The notes beneath the pieces are model-generated. The model was given only the letters and a program-made list of their open reading frames with translations, searched no databases and was not told where the DNA came from. A stretch of 64,000 nt of DNA, taken from Rhodospirillaceae bacterium. GTDB taxonomy: Bacteria > Pseudomonadota > Alphaproteobacteria > Rhodospirillales > Casp-alpha2. Positions 42,126 through 51,037 of this stretch are shown in pieces; positions within the stretch are counted from its first letter, which is position 1, and the number at the start of each line of letters is the position of its first letter. The translations under genes and the position numbers were made by a program. Location: the NCBI GenBank assembly GCA_016845145.1, contig JAERTE010000146.1:62001-126000 (forward strand). Direction: 5' to 3'.

Positions 42126-43457
42126 TTACCATTTCCTCTCGAATTTTTTGCGGAGTATGACCGCCAGCGCGTTCATCAGCACCAAAAAGCCCACCAGGGC
42201 CAGGGTTGCCGCCGCTGTCCGCTCAACGAACGCCCGTTCCGGCGCGTCGGCCCATAGATAAATCTGCACCGGCATGGCGGTCGCCGGGTCGGCGATGGAG
42301 CCTGGAATATCGACGATGAAGGCGACCATGCCGATCATCAGCAATGGCGCCGTTTCGCCCAGTGCGCGGGCCATGCCGATAATGGTGCCAGTCAGGATGC
42401 CCGGCAGCGCCAGCGGCAAGACATGATGCACCACGGTTTGCCAGCGTGACGCGCCGACACCGAAAGCCGCTTCGCGGATCGACGGCGGTACCGCCATGAG
42501 CGCGGCGCGGCCGGCGATGATCACGGTCGGCAGCGTCATCAGAGCCAATACCATGCCACCGACCAATGGAGCGGAGCGCGGCAGGTTGAAGAAATTCAGG
42601 AATACGGCCAATCCCAAAAGGCCGAACACGATGGACGGTACGGCAGCCAAGTTGTTGATATTCACTTCAATCAGCCGGGTCAGCCGGTTTTTCGGCGCGA
42701 ACTCTTCCAGATATATGGCGCTGGCGACGCCTATCGGGAACGACAGAACCAACGTCACCAGCAAGGTATAGAACGACCCGACCATGGCGCCCTTGAACCC
42801 GGCCAACTCCGGTTCGCGCGAATCGCCGGCGGTGAACAGCGTCCAGTTGAAGCCCTGTTCGACCTGGTCATTGGCAATCAGGCTGCGCAGCCATCCGATC
42901 TGTTTATCGCTGACCCGGCGCTCGCTTTCCGCCACCTCGGCGCTGATGCCGCCCTTGAAGAACTGATCCATGTCCGCCGACAACGGGAACCAAATCGAAA
43001 TCGTTTGGCCGACAAGCGACGGGTCAGCCAGCACTTTGTCACGCAGGATGAAGCCCGAGCCGGAACTGATCAATTTGGAAAGTTGCCGTTTGTCGCGGCG
43101 CTTTGTCACTTCGGGGAACAGGCCACGAAGAGAATTCCGCACCAGTTTGTCATAGTCGGCATTGTTGATCACAGCCGGATCGCCGCTCCGGTTGGGATCG
43201 ATGTCTTCTTGCGCCAGGTGAATATCCAACCTTGCCCGGGTCTCGGTGAAACCCGGCAGGGCATTGCCGATGATGGTGGCAAACAGCATGAACAGGCAGG
43301 CAATGGCGAAAGCGATGCCCGCCAGACCGTAGTATTGAAAACGTTTTTCCCTGGTATGCCGGCGCTTCAGGCCCCTGGCAATCACTTCGGTCTTGGAATG
43401 CATACGTGCATCTCCGTTCAATGCCATGGAAGGCTGCGTGGTGATGGTTTCACTCAT
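42126..43457 (-). CDS. pstA: Phosphate ABC transporter permease PstA
   Basis: ATG 43457 overlaps the pstC stop by eight bases; a TTG at 43481 is the alternative. The 443-residue product is longer than the E. coli protein because of a large periplasmic loop between the first two helices (about 75-225, with MDQFFKGGISAEVAESERR). This is common in alphaproteobacterial PstA. The BPD permease domain holds the EAA motif EAAFGVGASRWQTVVHHVLP. It forms the membrane path with PstC. Confidence 0.94.
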   Translation of the reverse strand: MSETITTQPSMALNGDARMHSKTEVIARGLKRRHTREKRFQYYGLAGIAFAIACLFMLFATIIGNALPGFTETRARLDIHLAQEDIDPNRSGDPAVINNADYDKLVRNSLRGLFPEVTKRRDKRQLSKLISSGSGFILRDKVLADPSLVGQTISIWFPLSADMDQFFKGGISAEVAESERRVSDKQIGWLRSLIANDQVEQGFNWTLFTAGDSREPELAGFKGAMVGSFYTLLVTLVLSFPIGVASAIYLEEFAPKNRLTRLIEVNINNLAAVPSIVFGLLGLAVFLNFFNLPRSAPLVGGMVLALMTLPTVIIAGRAALMAVPPSIREAAFGVGASRWQTVVHHVLPLALPGILTGTIIGMARALGETAPLLMIGMVAFIVDIPGSIADPATAMPVQIYLWADAPERAFVERTAAATLALVGFLVLMNALAVILRKKFERKW

Positions 43458-44670
43458 ACTGTTCTCGGTATTTGTTGACAACGCTCAACGCGATCACATT
43501 CAGCAGCAGGGTGACGCAGAACAGCATCAGCCCCAGCGCGAAAGCCGCCAGCGTCTTGGCGCTGTCGAATTCCTGATCGCCGACGAGCAGCGTCACGATC
43601 TGCACCGTCACCGTGGTGACGGCCTCGAAGGGGTTGGCGGTCATGTTGGCTGCCAGCCCGGCAGCCATGACGACGATCATGGTTTCGCCGATCGCGCGCG
43701 ACATGGCCAGCAACAGGCTGCCGACGATGCCGGGCAACGCGGCGGGCAAAACCACCCGGCGGATGGTCTCCGACGGCGTTGCGCCCAATCCCAGCGAGCC
43801 TTCGCGCAGCGACGCAGGCACGGCGCTGATCACGTCATCGGAAAGCGATGACACAAACGGAATGATCATGATGCCCATCACCAGCCCAGCGGCAATGGCC
43901 GATTCGGACGAAACCTCGAACCCGGCCTGTTCGCCCCAGCCGCGAAACAGCGGCGCCATGGTGAGGGCGGCGAAAAACCCGTAAACCACGGTGGGGATTC
44001 CGGCCAGGATTTCCAGCAACGGCTTGACTGTGGCGCGAACGTGCGGTGCGGCGTACTCGGACATGTAAATGGCGCTGAGCAAGCCAACGGGCGTTGCCAC
44101 GCACATGGCAATGAAAGAGATCATCAAGGTCCCTAAGAACAGCGGTATCGAGCCAAACCGGCCAGACGCACCGACTTGATCTTCGCGCAACGCGGTCTGC
44201 GGGCTCCATTCCAGGCCGAACAGGAATTCGATGGGGGAAACTTTTTCGAAGAACCGGAGCGATTCGAAAATCAGCGACAAAATAATGCCGATGGTGGTCA
44301 GGACGGCAATGGCGGAACAAACGATCAAAACGATCCGCACCACCCGCTCCACGCCGTCGCGGGCCTTCATGTGGGGACGTATGCGGCGGTGCGCGAAAGC
44401 GAGGCCGGCGACGCCGATGGCGACGATGATTGCAAACACCAGGTGGCCCGGCGCGGCGGCGCCCATGCGCGCTTCGGCGATCGACCAAAACATCAAAGCC
44501 GCAAAGGAGGGCAATCCACACCAAAGTGCTGCGACATACCCGTAATAGCCAGGCAGGGAGTTCAGATCCCGTGCCTTGCCGCCGACGGATGCCAAGGCCC
44601 GCGTACGGCCCAAATAAAATCCGGCAACTGTAAGGCCGGCAAGAACGAGAATCAGGAGGGTGTTGGACAT
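43450..44670 (-). CDS. pstC: Phosphate ABC transporter permease PstC
   Basis: ATG 44670 gives 406 residues, beginning with a membrane helix (MSNTLLILVLAGLTVAGFYL). Four extra N-terminal helices precede the usual PstC core, as in the long form seen in alphaproteobacteria. The core has the EAA motif EGSLGLGATPSETIRRVVLP and the PIEFLFGLEWSPQT segment that identifies PstC. A reading from 44856 would start inside the pstS 3' end. A strong hairpin separates it from pstS. Confidence 0.94.
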   Translation of the reverse strand: MSNTLLILVLAGLTVAGFYLGRTRALASVGGKARDLNSLPGYYGYVAALWCGLPSFAALMFWSIAEARMGAAAPGHLVFAIIVAIGVAGLAFAHRRIRPHMKARDGVERVVRIVLIVCSAIAVLTTIGIILSLIFESLRFFEKVSPIEFLFGLEWSPQTALREDQVGASGRFGSIPLFLGTLMISFIAMCVATPVGLLSAIYMSEYAAPHVRATVKPLLEILAGIPTVVYGFFAALTMAPLFRGWGEQAGFEVSSESAIAAGLVMGIMIIPFVSSLSDDVISAVPASLREGSLGLGATPSETIRRVVLPAALPGIVGSLLLAMSRAIGETMIVVMAAGLAANMTANPFEAVTTVTVQIVTLLVGDQEFDSAKTLAAFALGLMLFCVTLLLNVIALSVVNKYREQYE

Positions 44671-44701
44671 CAGTTCGCTTCGAGAAATGAAAAGGTAAAG
44701 A

Positions 44702-44734
44702 GATTCCCCCGGGAACTGGGGGCCCGGGGGAATC
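44702..44734 (-). terminator. Strong hairpin between pstS and pstC (attenuator/mRNA stabiliser)
   Basis: GATTCCCCCGGG (44702-44713) and CCCGGGGGAATC (44723-44734) pair perfectly over 12 bases with a nine-base loop. On the minus strand it is followed by a pyrimidine-rich tail TCTCTTTACCTTTTC. It probably protects or terminates most pstS messages so that the binding protein exceeds the permease. Confidence 0.8.
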
Positions 44735-44741
44735 AGTTGTC

Positions 44742-45785
44742 TTACATGCCTGCGATATTGACTTTCAGGCCATTGGCATCGCTGTGGTATTTCTTGCGTT
44801 CGGCATCGGGCATGGGGATCAGGCCCTTGTCGGTCAAGTAACCCTCTTCGCCCCAAGCCTTCTCGGCGGTGAACTCGGCGAGATATTCGCGGATACCGGC
44901 GACCTTGGCCACGTGTGCGTTCTTTACGTAGAAGAACAGCGGCCGCGACACGGGGTAGCTGTTGTCGGCGATGGCGTCGAAGGTCGGTGCGACACCATTG
45001 ATTTGGCTGCCCTGGATTTTGTCGGCATTCTGATCGAGGAAGGAGAAGCCGAAGATGCCGAAGGCTTTCGGGTTGGCTTCCAGTTTTTTGACGATCAACA
45101 CGTCGTTTTCGCCGGCTTCGACGAAGGCGCCATCTTCACGGATCCCGTGGCAGAGCGCTTTGTATTTTTTCTTGTCTTTCTTCTTCATGGCCTTGATCCA
45201 GCCGAACTTCTTGCAGCCGCCTTCCATGGCTAGCTCGACGAAGGCGTCGCGGGTGCCGGAGGTCGGCGGCGGGCCGAGAACCTCGATTTTGGTGGCCGGC
45301 AGGCTCTTGTCGACATCGCTCCACATTTTATGGGGGTTCGGCTGCAATTTGCCTTCGTCCGCCGGGATGTCCTTGGCCAGGGCCAGGAACAGCTGCTTGC
45401 GGGTGATCTTCAACTGCGGAGCGGCTTTCGAATTGGAAAGCACGATGCCGTCGTAACCGATTTTCACTTCGGTGACTGCACCGACGCCGTTCTTCTTGCA
45501 CTTTTCAACTTCGGATTTTTTGATGGCGCGCGAAGCGTTGGTGATGTCGGGGTGCTGCTCGCCTACGCCGGCGCAGAACAATTTCAGACCGCCGCCGGAC
45601 CCGGTGCTTTCAACGACAGGGGTTTTGAACTTCGTGCGTTTGCCGAAGCGTTCGGCGACGACGGTGGCGAAAGGGTAAACCGTCGACGAACCGACGATGC
45701 GAATTTGGTCGCGGGCGGCGGCATCCGTGGCCGCCAATGCGGTCACGGTCAAAACTGCTGCGAAGCCCGAGATGATGGATTTCAT
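44742..45785 (-). CDS. pstS: Phosphate ABC transporter substrate-binding protein
   Basis: The 347-residue exported protein (signal peptide about 1-25, ending TDAAARD) binds inorganic phosphate. Binding motifs are IVGSSTVYPFATVVAERFG near the N-terminus, ESTGSGGGLKLFCAGVG with the Thr/Ser/Gly contacts, and PPPTSGTRDAFVE with the Arg/Asp pair. AGGAGA precedes the ATG. A Pho box and leader lie upstream, so it is the first gene of the pst operon and should be strongly induced by phosphate starvation. Confidence 0.95.
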   Translation of the reverse strand: MKSIISGFAAVLTVTALAATDAAARDQIRIVGSSTVYPFATVVAERFGKRTKFKTPVVESTGSGGGLKLFCAGVGEQHPDITNASRAIKKSEVEKCKKNGVGAVTEVKIGYDGIVLSNSKAAPQLKITRKQLFLALAKDIPADEGKLQPNPHKMWSDVDKSLPATKIEVLGPPPTSGTRDAFVELAMEGGCKKFGWIKAMKKKDKKKYKALCHGIREDGAFVEAGENDVLIVKKLEANPKAFGIFGFSFLDQNADKIQGSQINGVAPTFDAIADNSYPVSRPLFFYVKNAHVAKVAGIREYLAEFTAEKAWGEEGYLTDKGLIPMPDAERKKYHSDANGLKVNIAGM

Positions 45786-45882
45786 GGAAATCTCCTAAAA
45801 TCGATAAGTTTGTCCGATGTCGAGGCCCTTGCCTCGAACACGGCAAATCTATGATTTGGTGAATTCCATTTTGTTGCATCTG

Positions 45883-45901
45883 TGTGAAACTTTTATGACA
45901 G
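45883..45901 (-). promoter_or_regulatory. Pho box upstream of pstS
   Basis: Minus-strand CTGTCATAAAAGTTTCACA matches the PhoB site layout of two 7-base half-sites with a four-base AT spacer. The first half (CTGTCAT) is perfect and the second (GTTTCAC) matches four of seven positions of CTGTCAT. It lies about 100 bases upstream of the pstS start and would replace a -35 element. Confidence 0.65.
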
Positions 45902-45937
45902 TCAGTCAAATTTCACCAACGCCAAGCGGCGCGGCGG

Positions 45938-46993
45938 TTATTCACTCGGAATATAGACGCTGAAGGTGCTGCCTTTGCCGACCTCACTGTCGATCGCAAG
46001 GCGACCGCGATGGCGGGCGACGATATGTTTGACAATGGCAAGGCCAAGACCGGTGCTTGAAGTCGGCATCGAGCGGCTGCGCGCGGGGTCTACGCGGAAG
46101 AATCGTTCCGTCAGACGCGGGATCATGTCTTTGGCGATACCTTCGCCGCGATCGTTGACATGCACGACCACGCCCGGTCGGCCGCTCTCTGGAATACGCT
46201 GAACGACGTCTGCGGTGATGGTGACTTCAGTACCGGCCCGGCCATGTATGATGGCGTTCTCCACCAGATTGTTCAGGACCTGGGTCAATTGGTCGGCATC
46301 GCCAATGACCTCGGGAAGGTCGTCGGGCACATTGGCGACGATGGTCACGTCTTCGCTCGTCGCGCGCGGGTGCAGCAGATCAAGGGCGGCGCGAATGCAT
46401 CCGCCCAGTTGGACGTCGCTACGGGGGCGGACATGTTCATTCGCCTCGACCCGGGAAAGCGACAACAGGTCGTCGATCAGGCGGCGCATGCGATGCGCCT
46501 CACGTTCCATGATGTCGAGAAATCGTGCCCGCGCCGCGGTATCGTCGTTTGCCGCACCCTTTAGCGTTTCGACGAATCCCAACAATGCCGCCAACGGCGA
46601 GCGCAATTCATGCGATGCGTTGGCGACAAAATCGACCCGCATTTGGTCGGCGCGCACAGTCTGTGTCACATCACGAAAAAACAATACGTCGAAAACATCT
46701 TGATCGAGGTCGGGGACGGCATCCGGATCGATGTGGATGGCGTTGAGCTCAAACGTGCGTTCGACCGGCACTGGAAAGGAAATCTCCGTCACATGCTCGC
46801 TCGCCCCATCGCGCAAGCGATCCATCGCATCCAAAACCGCCGGGTGCCGTACCGATAGGGCCAAATCGCCGCCTTCGGCGCGGCAATCAAGCAAATCACG
46901 CGCAGCGCGGTTCGCATAAACCACATGGCGATCACCATCCAGTAAGATGACCGGATCGGGGAGGCTGTCATAAATAATCTTGTCGACGGGCAT
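45938..46993 (-). CDS. phoR: Phosphate regulon sensor histidine kinase PhoR
   Basis: The 351 residues from ATG 46993 (a GTG at 47014 is an alternative) contain a PAS domain (about 5-105; IYDSLPDPVILLDGDRHVVYANRAA, shown here only in part), the H-box FVANASHELRSPL with the phosphorylated His, and an HATPase domain with NNLVENAIIHG, DRGEGIAKD and GLGLAIVKH. It lacks N-terminal membrane helices, unlike E. coli PhoR, so it is probably cytoplasmic or held by PhoU/Pst. It is transcribed ahead of pstS, while phoB is the last gene of the group. Confidence 0.9.
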   Translation of the reverse strand: MPVDKIIYDSLPDPVILLDGDRHVVYANRAARDLLDCRAEGGDLALSVRHPAVLDAMDRLRDGASEHVTEISFPVPVERTFELNAIHIDPDAVPDLDQDVFDVLFFRDVTQTVRADQMRVDFVANASHELRSPLAALLGFVETLKGAANDDTAARARFLDIMEREAHRMRRLIDDLLSLSRVEANEHVRPRSDVQLGGCIRAALDLLHPRATSEDVTIVANVPDDLPEVIGDADQLTQVLNNLVENAIIHGRAGTEVTITADVVQRIPESGRPGVVVHVNDRGEGIAKDMIPRLTERFFRVDPARSRSMPTSSTGLGLAIVKHIVARHRGRLAIDSEVGKGSTFSVYIPSE

Positions 46994-47029
46994 GCTGACA
47001 CCGGCAGTCGTCACTCAACTGGGGTGCTA

Positions 47030-48094
47030 TTACCCCGTTTCGGCCATGTCGGAAAGTCTCGTATGGCTGATGCCCTCCTCCGACGCGACTCGGTTTCGGC
47101 CGGTATTCTTGGCCAGATACATGGCCTCGTCGGCGCGCCGGATCAGTTCGCCCAAGGGTTCCCCGGCGACGAATTGGCCGGCACCAATGGAGACGGTGAT
47201 CCGGCCCAGGTCCTGATTGGTTTGTTTGTTGACGACTTTTTTGCTGCCGATGGCTTGGCGAATTTGTTCGGCCAGGGTTACGGCGCTTTGCAGGTCGGTC
47301 GCCGGCAGGATCACGGAAAATTCTTCGCCGCCATAGCGCGCGGGGATGTCGCGGCCCTTGACGCATTCCTTGACTGTCGCGGCCAGCAGCTTCAACACTT
47401 GATCACCGATTTGGTGGCCGTAGTTGTCGTTGAATTGCTTGAAGTGGTCGATATCCAGCATCAACAGGCAGAGTTCCGATTGGGCTTCTCGGCTTTCGGC
47501 GGCGAGGCGCATTAACTCGTGGTCGAACATTTTGCGATTGGCGATGCCGGTCAGTGCATCCGTGAACGCCTCATGACGCATGGTGTCGAGGTCATCGCGC
47601 AATTGCCGGATTTCTCCGACGGAGTCTTCCAATTGGGTCTCCAGCGTACTGTTGCGGCTACGCATCTCGGTGGTGGCGGTTACCACCTGCGCCAAGGCGG
47701 CGCGCAGATCCCCTTCGCCTCCGGTTTGTAGGGCACCGGTGAATTCCGCCAGTGCCGTGCCGAAATTTTGGGTGTTCCCGTCAGCATCGTTCAAGGCACT
47801 CATCAATCGCTGCAATTGATCATCTAAGATGTTGGCGGCTTCGCTGACCTGAATGCCCTCAGCCATAATGGAAAAAAATTGGGCGTAAAGCTCGTCCGTA
47901 TGTTCACCGTTAAACCCATCGCCACTGCTGATCAGGTCATCCATCGACTTTTTCAGGTCCGGATTGTGCCCGGAGGCATAATTAAACCAGATTTCAAAAT
48001 TTTGAGGATGGGGCGGAACGCCATGTGTCTGCATCAGCGTCATGGCTTGCTCTGCGATGTGGGCAGCCTGCTCTTGATTTTCAGGGTATGTCAC
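47030..48094 (-). CDS. Diguanylate cyclase (GGDEF domain)
   Basis: The 354-residue product starts with GTG 48094, preceded by GGAAAA. The N-terminal 170 residues are helical and resemble the sensory region of DgcZ/YfiN-type soluble cyclases; no membrane segment is seen. The GGDEF domain (about 180-340) has RYGGEEFSVILP as active site and metal contacts in LMLDIDHFKQFND, so it should be able to make cyclic di-GMP. The RxxD product-inhibition site reads KGRD, so feedback inhibition may be weak. It is 36 bases upstream of phoR on the same strand. Confidence 0.92.
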   Translation of the reverse strand: MTYPENQEQAAHIAEQAMTLMQTHGVPPHPQNFEIWFNYASGHNPDLKKSMDDLISSGDGFNGEHTDELYAQFFSIMAEGIQVSEAANILDDQLQRLMSALNDADGNTQNFGTALAEFTGALQTGGEGDLRAALAQVVTATTEMRSRNSTLETQLEDSVGEIRQLRDDLDTMRHEAFTDALTGIANRKMFDHELMRLAAESREAQSELCLLMLDIDHFKQFNDNYGHQIGDQVLKLLAATVKECVKGRDIPARYGGEEFSVILPATDLQSAVTLAEQIRQAIGSKKVVNKQTNQDLGRITVSIGAGQFVAGEPLGELIRRADEAMYLAKNTGRNRVASEEGISHTRLSDMAETG

Positions 48095-48177
48095 GGGTTT
48101 TCCAGTTCAGTCTCAATTGTTGATGCCTATGTCAGCCTTGTTGGGCCGGTTCTGATTATTGCGGTTTGTCCCGTATT

Positions 48178-48669
48178 CTATTTGTGTCGGATGCCGATCG
48201 TTCGGCCGGCCTGGGGTGGGCGCGGCAAGGCTTCATGCTGTTTTTTCAAAGCGAGCAATCGGGCTGAAATGGCTTCGGGCATGGCGGCGGAGCGGCGTTC
48301 GGCCATATCCATGTGCAAGATCATCAATTCAGTGGTGGCAATGGTTTCGCCATCGGCATCACCGGGCTTATACATGCGGTGGAACAGATGTATGCGTTTC
48401 GCGTCGGCATCGAGAACCTGCGTGCTGACCGCGACGTCTTCGCCTTCCATGACTTCATTCTCGTAGGTGACATGGGCTTCCACCACGAATACGGATCCCT
48501 CATGGGTTTCGCGATAGCTTTCGTCGAGGCCGATATGGTCAAGTAGTTCGTCCGTGGCATGATCGAAAATCAAAACGTAAAAGGCGAGATTCATGTGGCC
48601 GTTGTAGTCCACCCATTCCGGTAAAACGGTCTCGCGGTGAAGTTCTAGCGGGCCAGTATGTGTATCCAT
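48178..48669 (-). CDS. Hotdog-fold acyl-CoA thioesterase (4HBT-like)
   Basis: ATG 48669 yields 163 residues of a single hotdog domain: VLPEWVDYNGHMNLAFYVLIFD holds the catalytic Asp and GHMN loop of the 4-hydroxybenzoyl-CoA thioesterase group, followed by VEAHVTYENEVMEGEDVAV and RIHLFHRMY strands. It hydrolyses acyl- or aroyl-CoA, or may be a carnitine-type thioesterase; the specificity is unknown. It is divergent from fetA. Confidence 0.85.
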   Translation of the reverse strand: MDTHTGPLELHRETVLPEWVDYNGHMNLAFYVLIFDHATDELLDHIGLDESYRETHEGSVFVVEAHVTYENEVMEGEDVAVSTQVLDADAKRIHLFHRMYKPGDADGETIATTELMILHMDMAERRSAAMPEAISARLLALKKQHEALPRPPQAGRTIGIRHK

Positions 48670-48816
48670 GGTCTTGCGGTTCTTCGTCTTTGTTAGTGTG
48701 GCCGGCATCCTAACATGGACGCACGCCAACGCATGTGCCCTTGATCACAGGCTGTCGCGGCAACATGATGCCCAGAGAGACGTCCAGAGACATTGTGGTG
48801 AAAGGTCATACTTTTC

Positions 48817-49425
48817 ATGCCGGACTTGCTTGTCGTTGATAATCTACGCCGCATCGGACTGGAGGCTATTGATGTTCGGGTCGCGGCTGGCGCGTGCATC
48901 GCTATCACCGGCGCATCTGGCAGCGGCAAAACGCTACTGCTCCGCGCCATTGCCGACCTTGATGACAATCGCGGTGATGTTCGGCTCGATGGTCTATCTC
49001 GGGCAGATGTTTCCGCGCCTCAGTGGCGTCGGCGCGTCGGTTATGTGCCGGCGGAATCGGGGTGGTGGCGGGACCGTGTCGGCGATCATTTCCCTGATCC
49101 GGATGCCGTCGCCGGTATGCTGGTGCGGTTGCAGATGCCGATCGAATGCATGGATTGGCCGATCGCGCGCCTATCGACCGGTGAGCGCCAGCGACTGGCG
49201 TTGATCCGTACCCTGGCACTTGCGCCGCAAGTGTTGCTATTGGATGAGCCGACCTCGGGGCTCGATCCAGAAACCACGTTGCGCGTCGAAGCCATCTTGC
49301 ATGAAAAACTCGCTGATGGTGCGGCCGTCGTGCTGGTCAGTCACGATGAAGCGCAGGCGGACCGCATGGCTACGGTTCGATACCGTATGGCGGCGGGCCG
49401 CTTGCATCTCGAGGGAACAGCATGA
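48817..49425 (+). CDS. fetA: ABC transporter ATP-binding protein, FetA/YbbL-like
   Basis: The 202 residues contain Walker A TGASGSGKTLLLRAIA (about 30-45), signature RLSTGERQRLALIRTL and Walker B VLLLDEPTSGLDP. Its short length and the overlapping FetB-type permease identify it as FetA/YbbL, the ATPase of an iron exporter linked to oxidative stress tolerance in E. coli. ATGA overlap couples it to fetB. Confidence 0.82.
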   Translation: MPDLLVVDNLRRIGLEAIDVRVAAGACIAITGASGSGKTLLLRAIADLDDNRGDVRLDGLSRADVSAPQWRRRVGYVPAESGWWRDRVGDHFPDPDAVAGMLVRLQMPIECMDWPIARLSTGERQRLALIRTLALAPQVLLLDEPTSGLDPETTLRVEAILHEKLADGAAVVLVSHDEAQADRMATVRYRMAAGRLHLEGTA

Positions 49426-50228
49426 ATTTCATCACCCTGGATTATGTCGATCTTTGGTTGGCGGCGGCATTGCTGATCGTAAACGCCGGGCTTTCTATCG
49501 CCTTTCGGTTGGGGCTGGAACGTCGGTTGTTGATCGCCGCCGTGCGCATGGTGGTGCAGCTTTCGTTGGTCGGCTTGGTGCTGAAGGCGTTGTTCGCGGC
49601 AGCCTCGCCTTGGCTGACGGTTTTGGCGGCATTGGTGATGGTCGGGTTTGCCGGACGCGAGGCCATGGCCCGGCAGGACCGCGGTTTCACCGGCTATTGG
49701 GCCTATGGTATCGGTACGTCCGCCATGTGTGCGGCGGCGCTGCTGGTAACGCTGTTCGCCGTGACCACACAATTCGAAACCCGACCCTGGTACGATGCCC
49801 GTTATGCACTGCCGCTGCTGGGGATGATCCTCGGCAACACCATGAACGGCGTCAGCCTGGCGCTCGATCGTCTGGTCGCTGAGGCCCATGGTGGCCGCTT
49901 GGCCATTGAGGCGCGCTTGGCGCTGGGGGAGGAAGCCCACACGGCCATGGACGAAGCCACGCGCACAGCTATCCGCGCGGGCATGATCCCAACCATCAAC
50001 GCCATGTCCGCGACCGGATTGGTATCCTTGCCCGGCATGATGACCGGGCAAATTCTGGCCGGCGTCGATCCGGTGGAAGCGGTGAAATACCAATTGCTGG
50101 TTATGTTCCTGATCGGTGGCGGTACGGCGTTGGGCGTTTTTGCCGCTGTGATGATGGGTGCACGTCGGCTGACCGACAGCCGCCACCGCTTGCGCTTGGA
50201 TCGCCTGAGCGCCCAAAGGCGGCAATGA
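49422..50228 (+). CDS. fetB: Iron-export-type permease FetB (YbbM family, UPF0014)
   Basis: The 268-residue membrane protein has about seven helices and the UPF0014 signatures RMVVQLSLVGLVLKALF near residues 42-58, LPLLGMILGNTMNGVSLALDR (in part) and ALGEEAHTAMDEATRTAIRAG, followed by PGMMTGQILAGVDPVEAVKYQ. These mark the YbbM/FetB family of exporters. Its ATG overlaps the fetA stop. The actual substrate (iron in E. coli) is not proven here. Confidence 0.85.
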   Translation: MNFITLDYVDLWLAAALLIVNAGLSIAFRLGLERRLLIAAVRMVVQLSLVGLVLKALFAAASPWLTVLAALVMVGFAGREAMARQDRGFTGYWAYGIGTSAMCAAALLVTLFAVTTQFETRPWYDARYALPLLGMILGNTMNGVSLALDRLVAEAHGGRLAIEARLALGEEAHTAMDEATRTAIRAGMIPTINAMSATGLVSLPGMMTGQILAGVDPVEAVKYQLLVMFLIGGGTALGVFAAVMMGARRLTDSRHRLRLDRLSAQRRQ

Positions 50229-50296
50229 ACGTTGCCGCCCCGGAAGGCGCGGTGTAAAAGCGGGCAAGATTTGAAAAAATTTTTTCGAAATTTGAC

Positions 50297-51037
50297 ATGA
50301 ATGCCGATGTAGCGCCGGAAATTGCCGTGGTCGTTCCCGCCCATAACGAGGCGGAGAACGTCGGCCCGTTGATCGACGAAATCGCGACCGCCCTCAAAGA
50401 TCGGTCGTTTGAGATGATTTTCGTCGATGACGGCAGCACCGACGCGACGCCGCAATCATTGGTGACGGCGGGCTCGGCACACCCGGAACTTCGCGTGGTG
50501 CGTCATCGTCGCGCCTGTGGTCAGAGCACGGCCGTCGTATCGGGCGTGCGCGCGGCCAGGGCGCAGATCATCGTTACCATGGATGGCGATGGCCAGAACG
50601 ATCCCGCCGACGCTCCGGCGCTGATCGACAAATATAAAGAAAACGGCGGTGATGATTGGTTGTTAGTTGCCGGACATCGGGTCAACCGCCGCGACACGTG
50701 GCTGAAACGGGTTTCATCGAAAGTCGCCAATGGCGTGCGCGGCGGACTTCTTGGCGACGAGACACCCGATACCGGCTGTGGTCTGAAAGTTTTCTCGCGC
50801 CAAGCGTTCCTTCATATGCCGGCGTTCAATCACATGCATCGTTTCTTGCCGGCGTTGATGATCCGTGCCGGCGGGCGGGTGCTCTCCGTGCCGGTCAATC
50901 ACCGTGCGCGTATGCAGGGGGTCTCCAAGTACGGATTGTGGAACCGTCTGTGGGTCGGGATTGTCGATATATTCGGTGTGATCTGGCTGATCCGCCGTTC
51001 CGCAAACCCGGATATTGATGAAAGCTCCACCCAATGA
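50297..51037 (+). CDS. Family-2 glycosyltransferase, polyprenyl-phosphate-sugar synthase-like
   Basis: The 246 residues show the GT2 fold: VVVPAHNEAENVGPLIDEIA, FVDDGSTDATPQSL, then VTMDGDGQNDPADAP with the metal-binding DxD and DTGCGLKVFSRQAFL. It lacks C-terminal membrane helices and resembles dolichol-phosphate mannosyltransferases, which load a sugar onto a lipid carrier. The ribosome site is poor; a palindrome GAAAAAATTTTTTC (50273-50286) stands just upstream. It overlaps the TVP38 gene, and an ArnT-like transferase follows; the trio probably makes and uses a lipid-linked sugar. Confidence 0.88.
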   Translation: MNADVAPEIAVVVPAHNEAENVGPLIDEIATALKDRSFEMIFVDDGSTDATPQSLVTAGSAHPELRVVRHRRACGQSTAVVSGVRAARAQIIVTMDGDGQNDPADAPALIDKYKENGGDDWLLVAGHRVNRRDTWLKRVSSKVANGVRGGLLGDETPDTGCGLKVFSRQAFLHMPAFNHMHRFLPALMIRAGGRVLSVPVNHRARMQGVSKYGLWNRLWVGIVDIFGVIWLIRRSANPDIDESSTQ

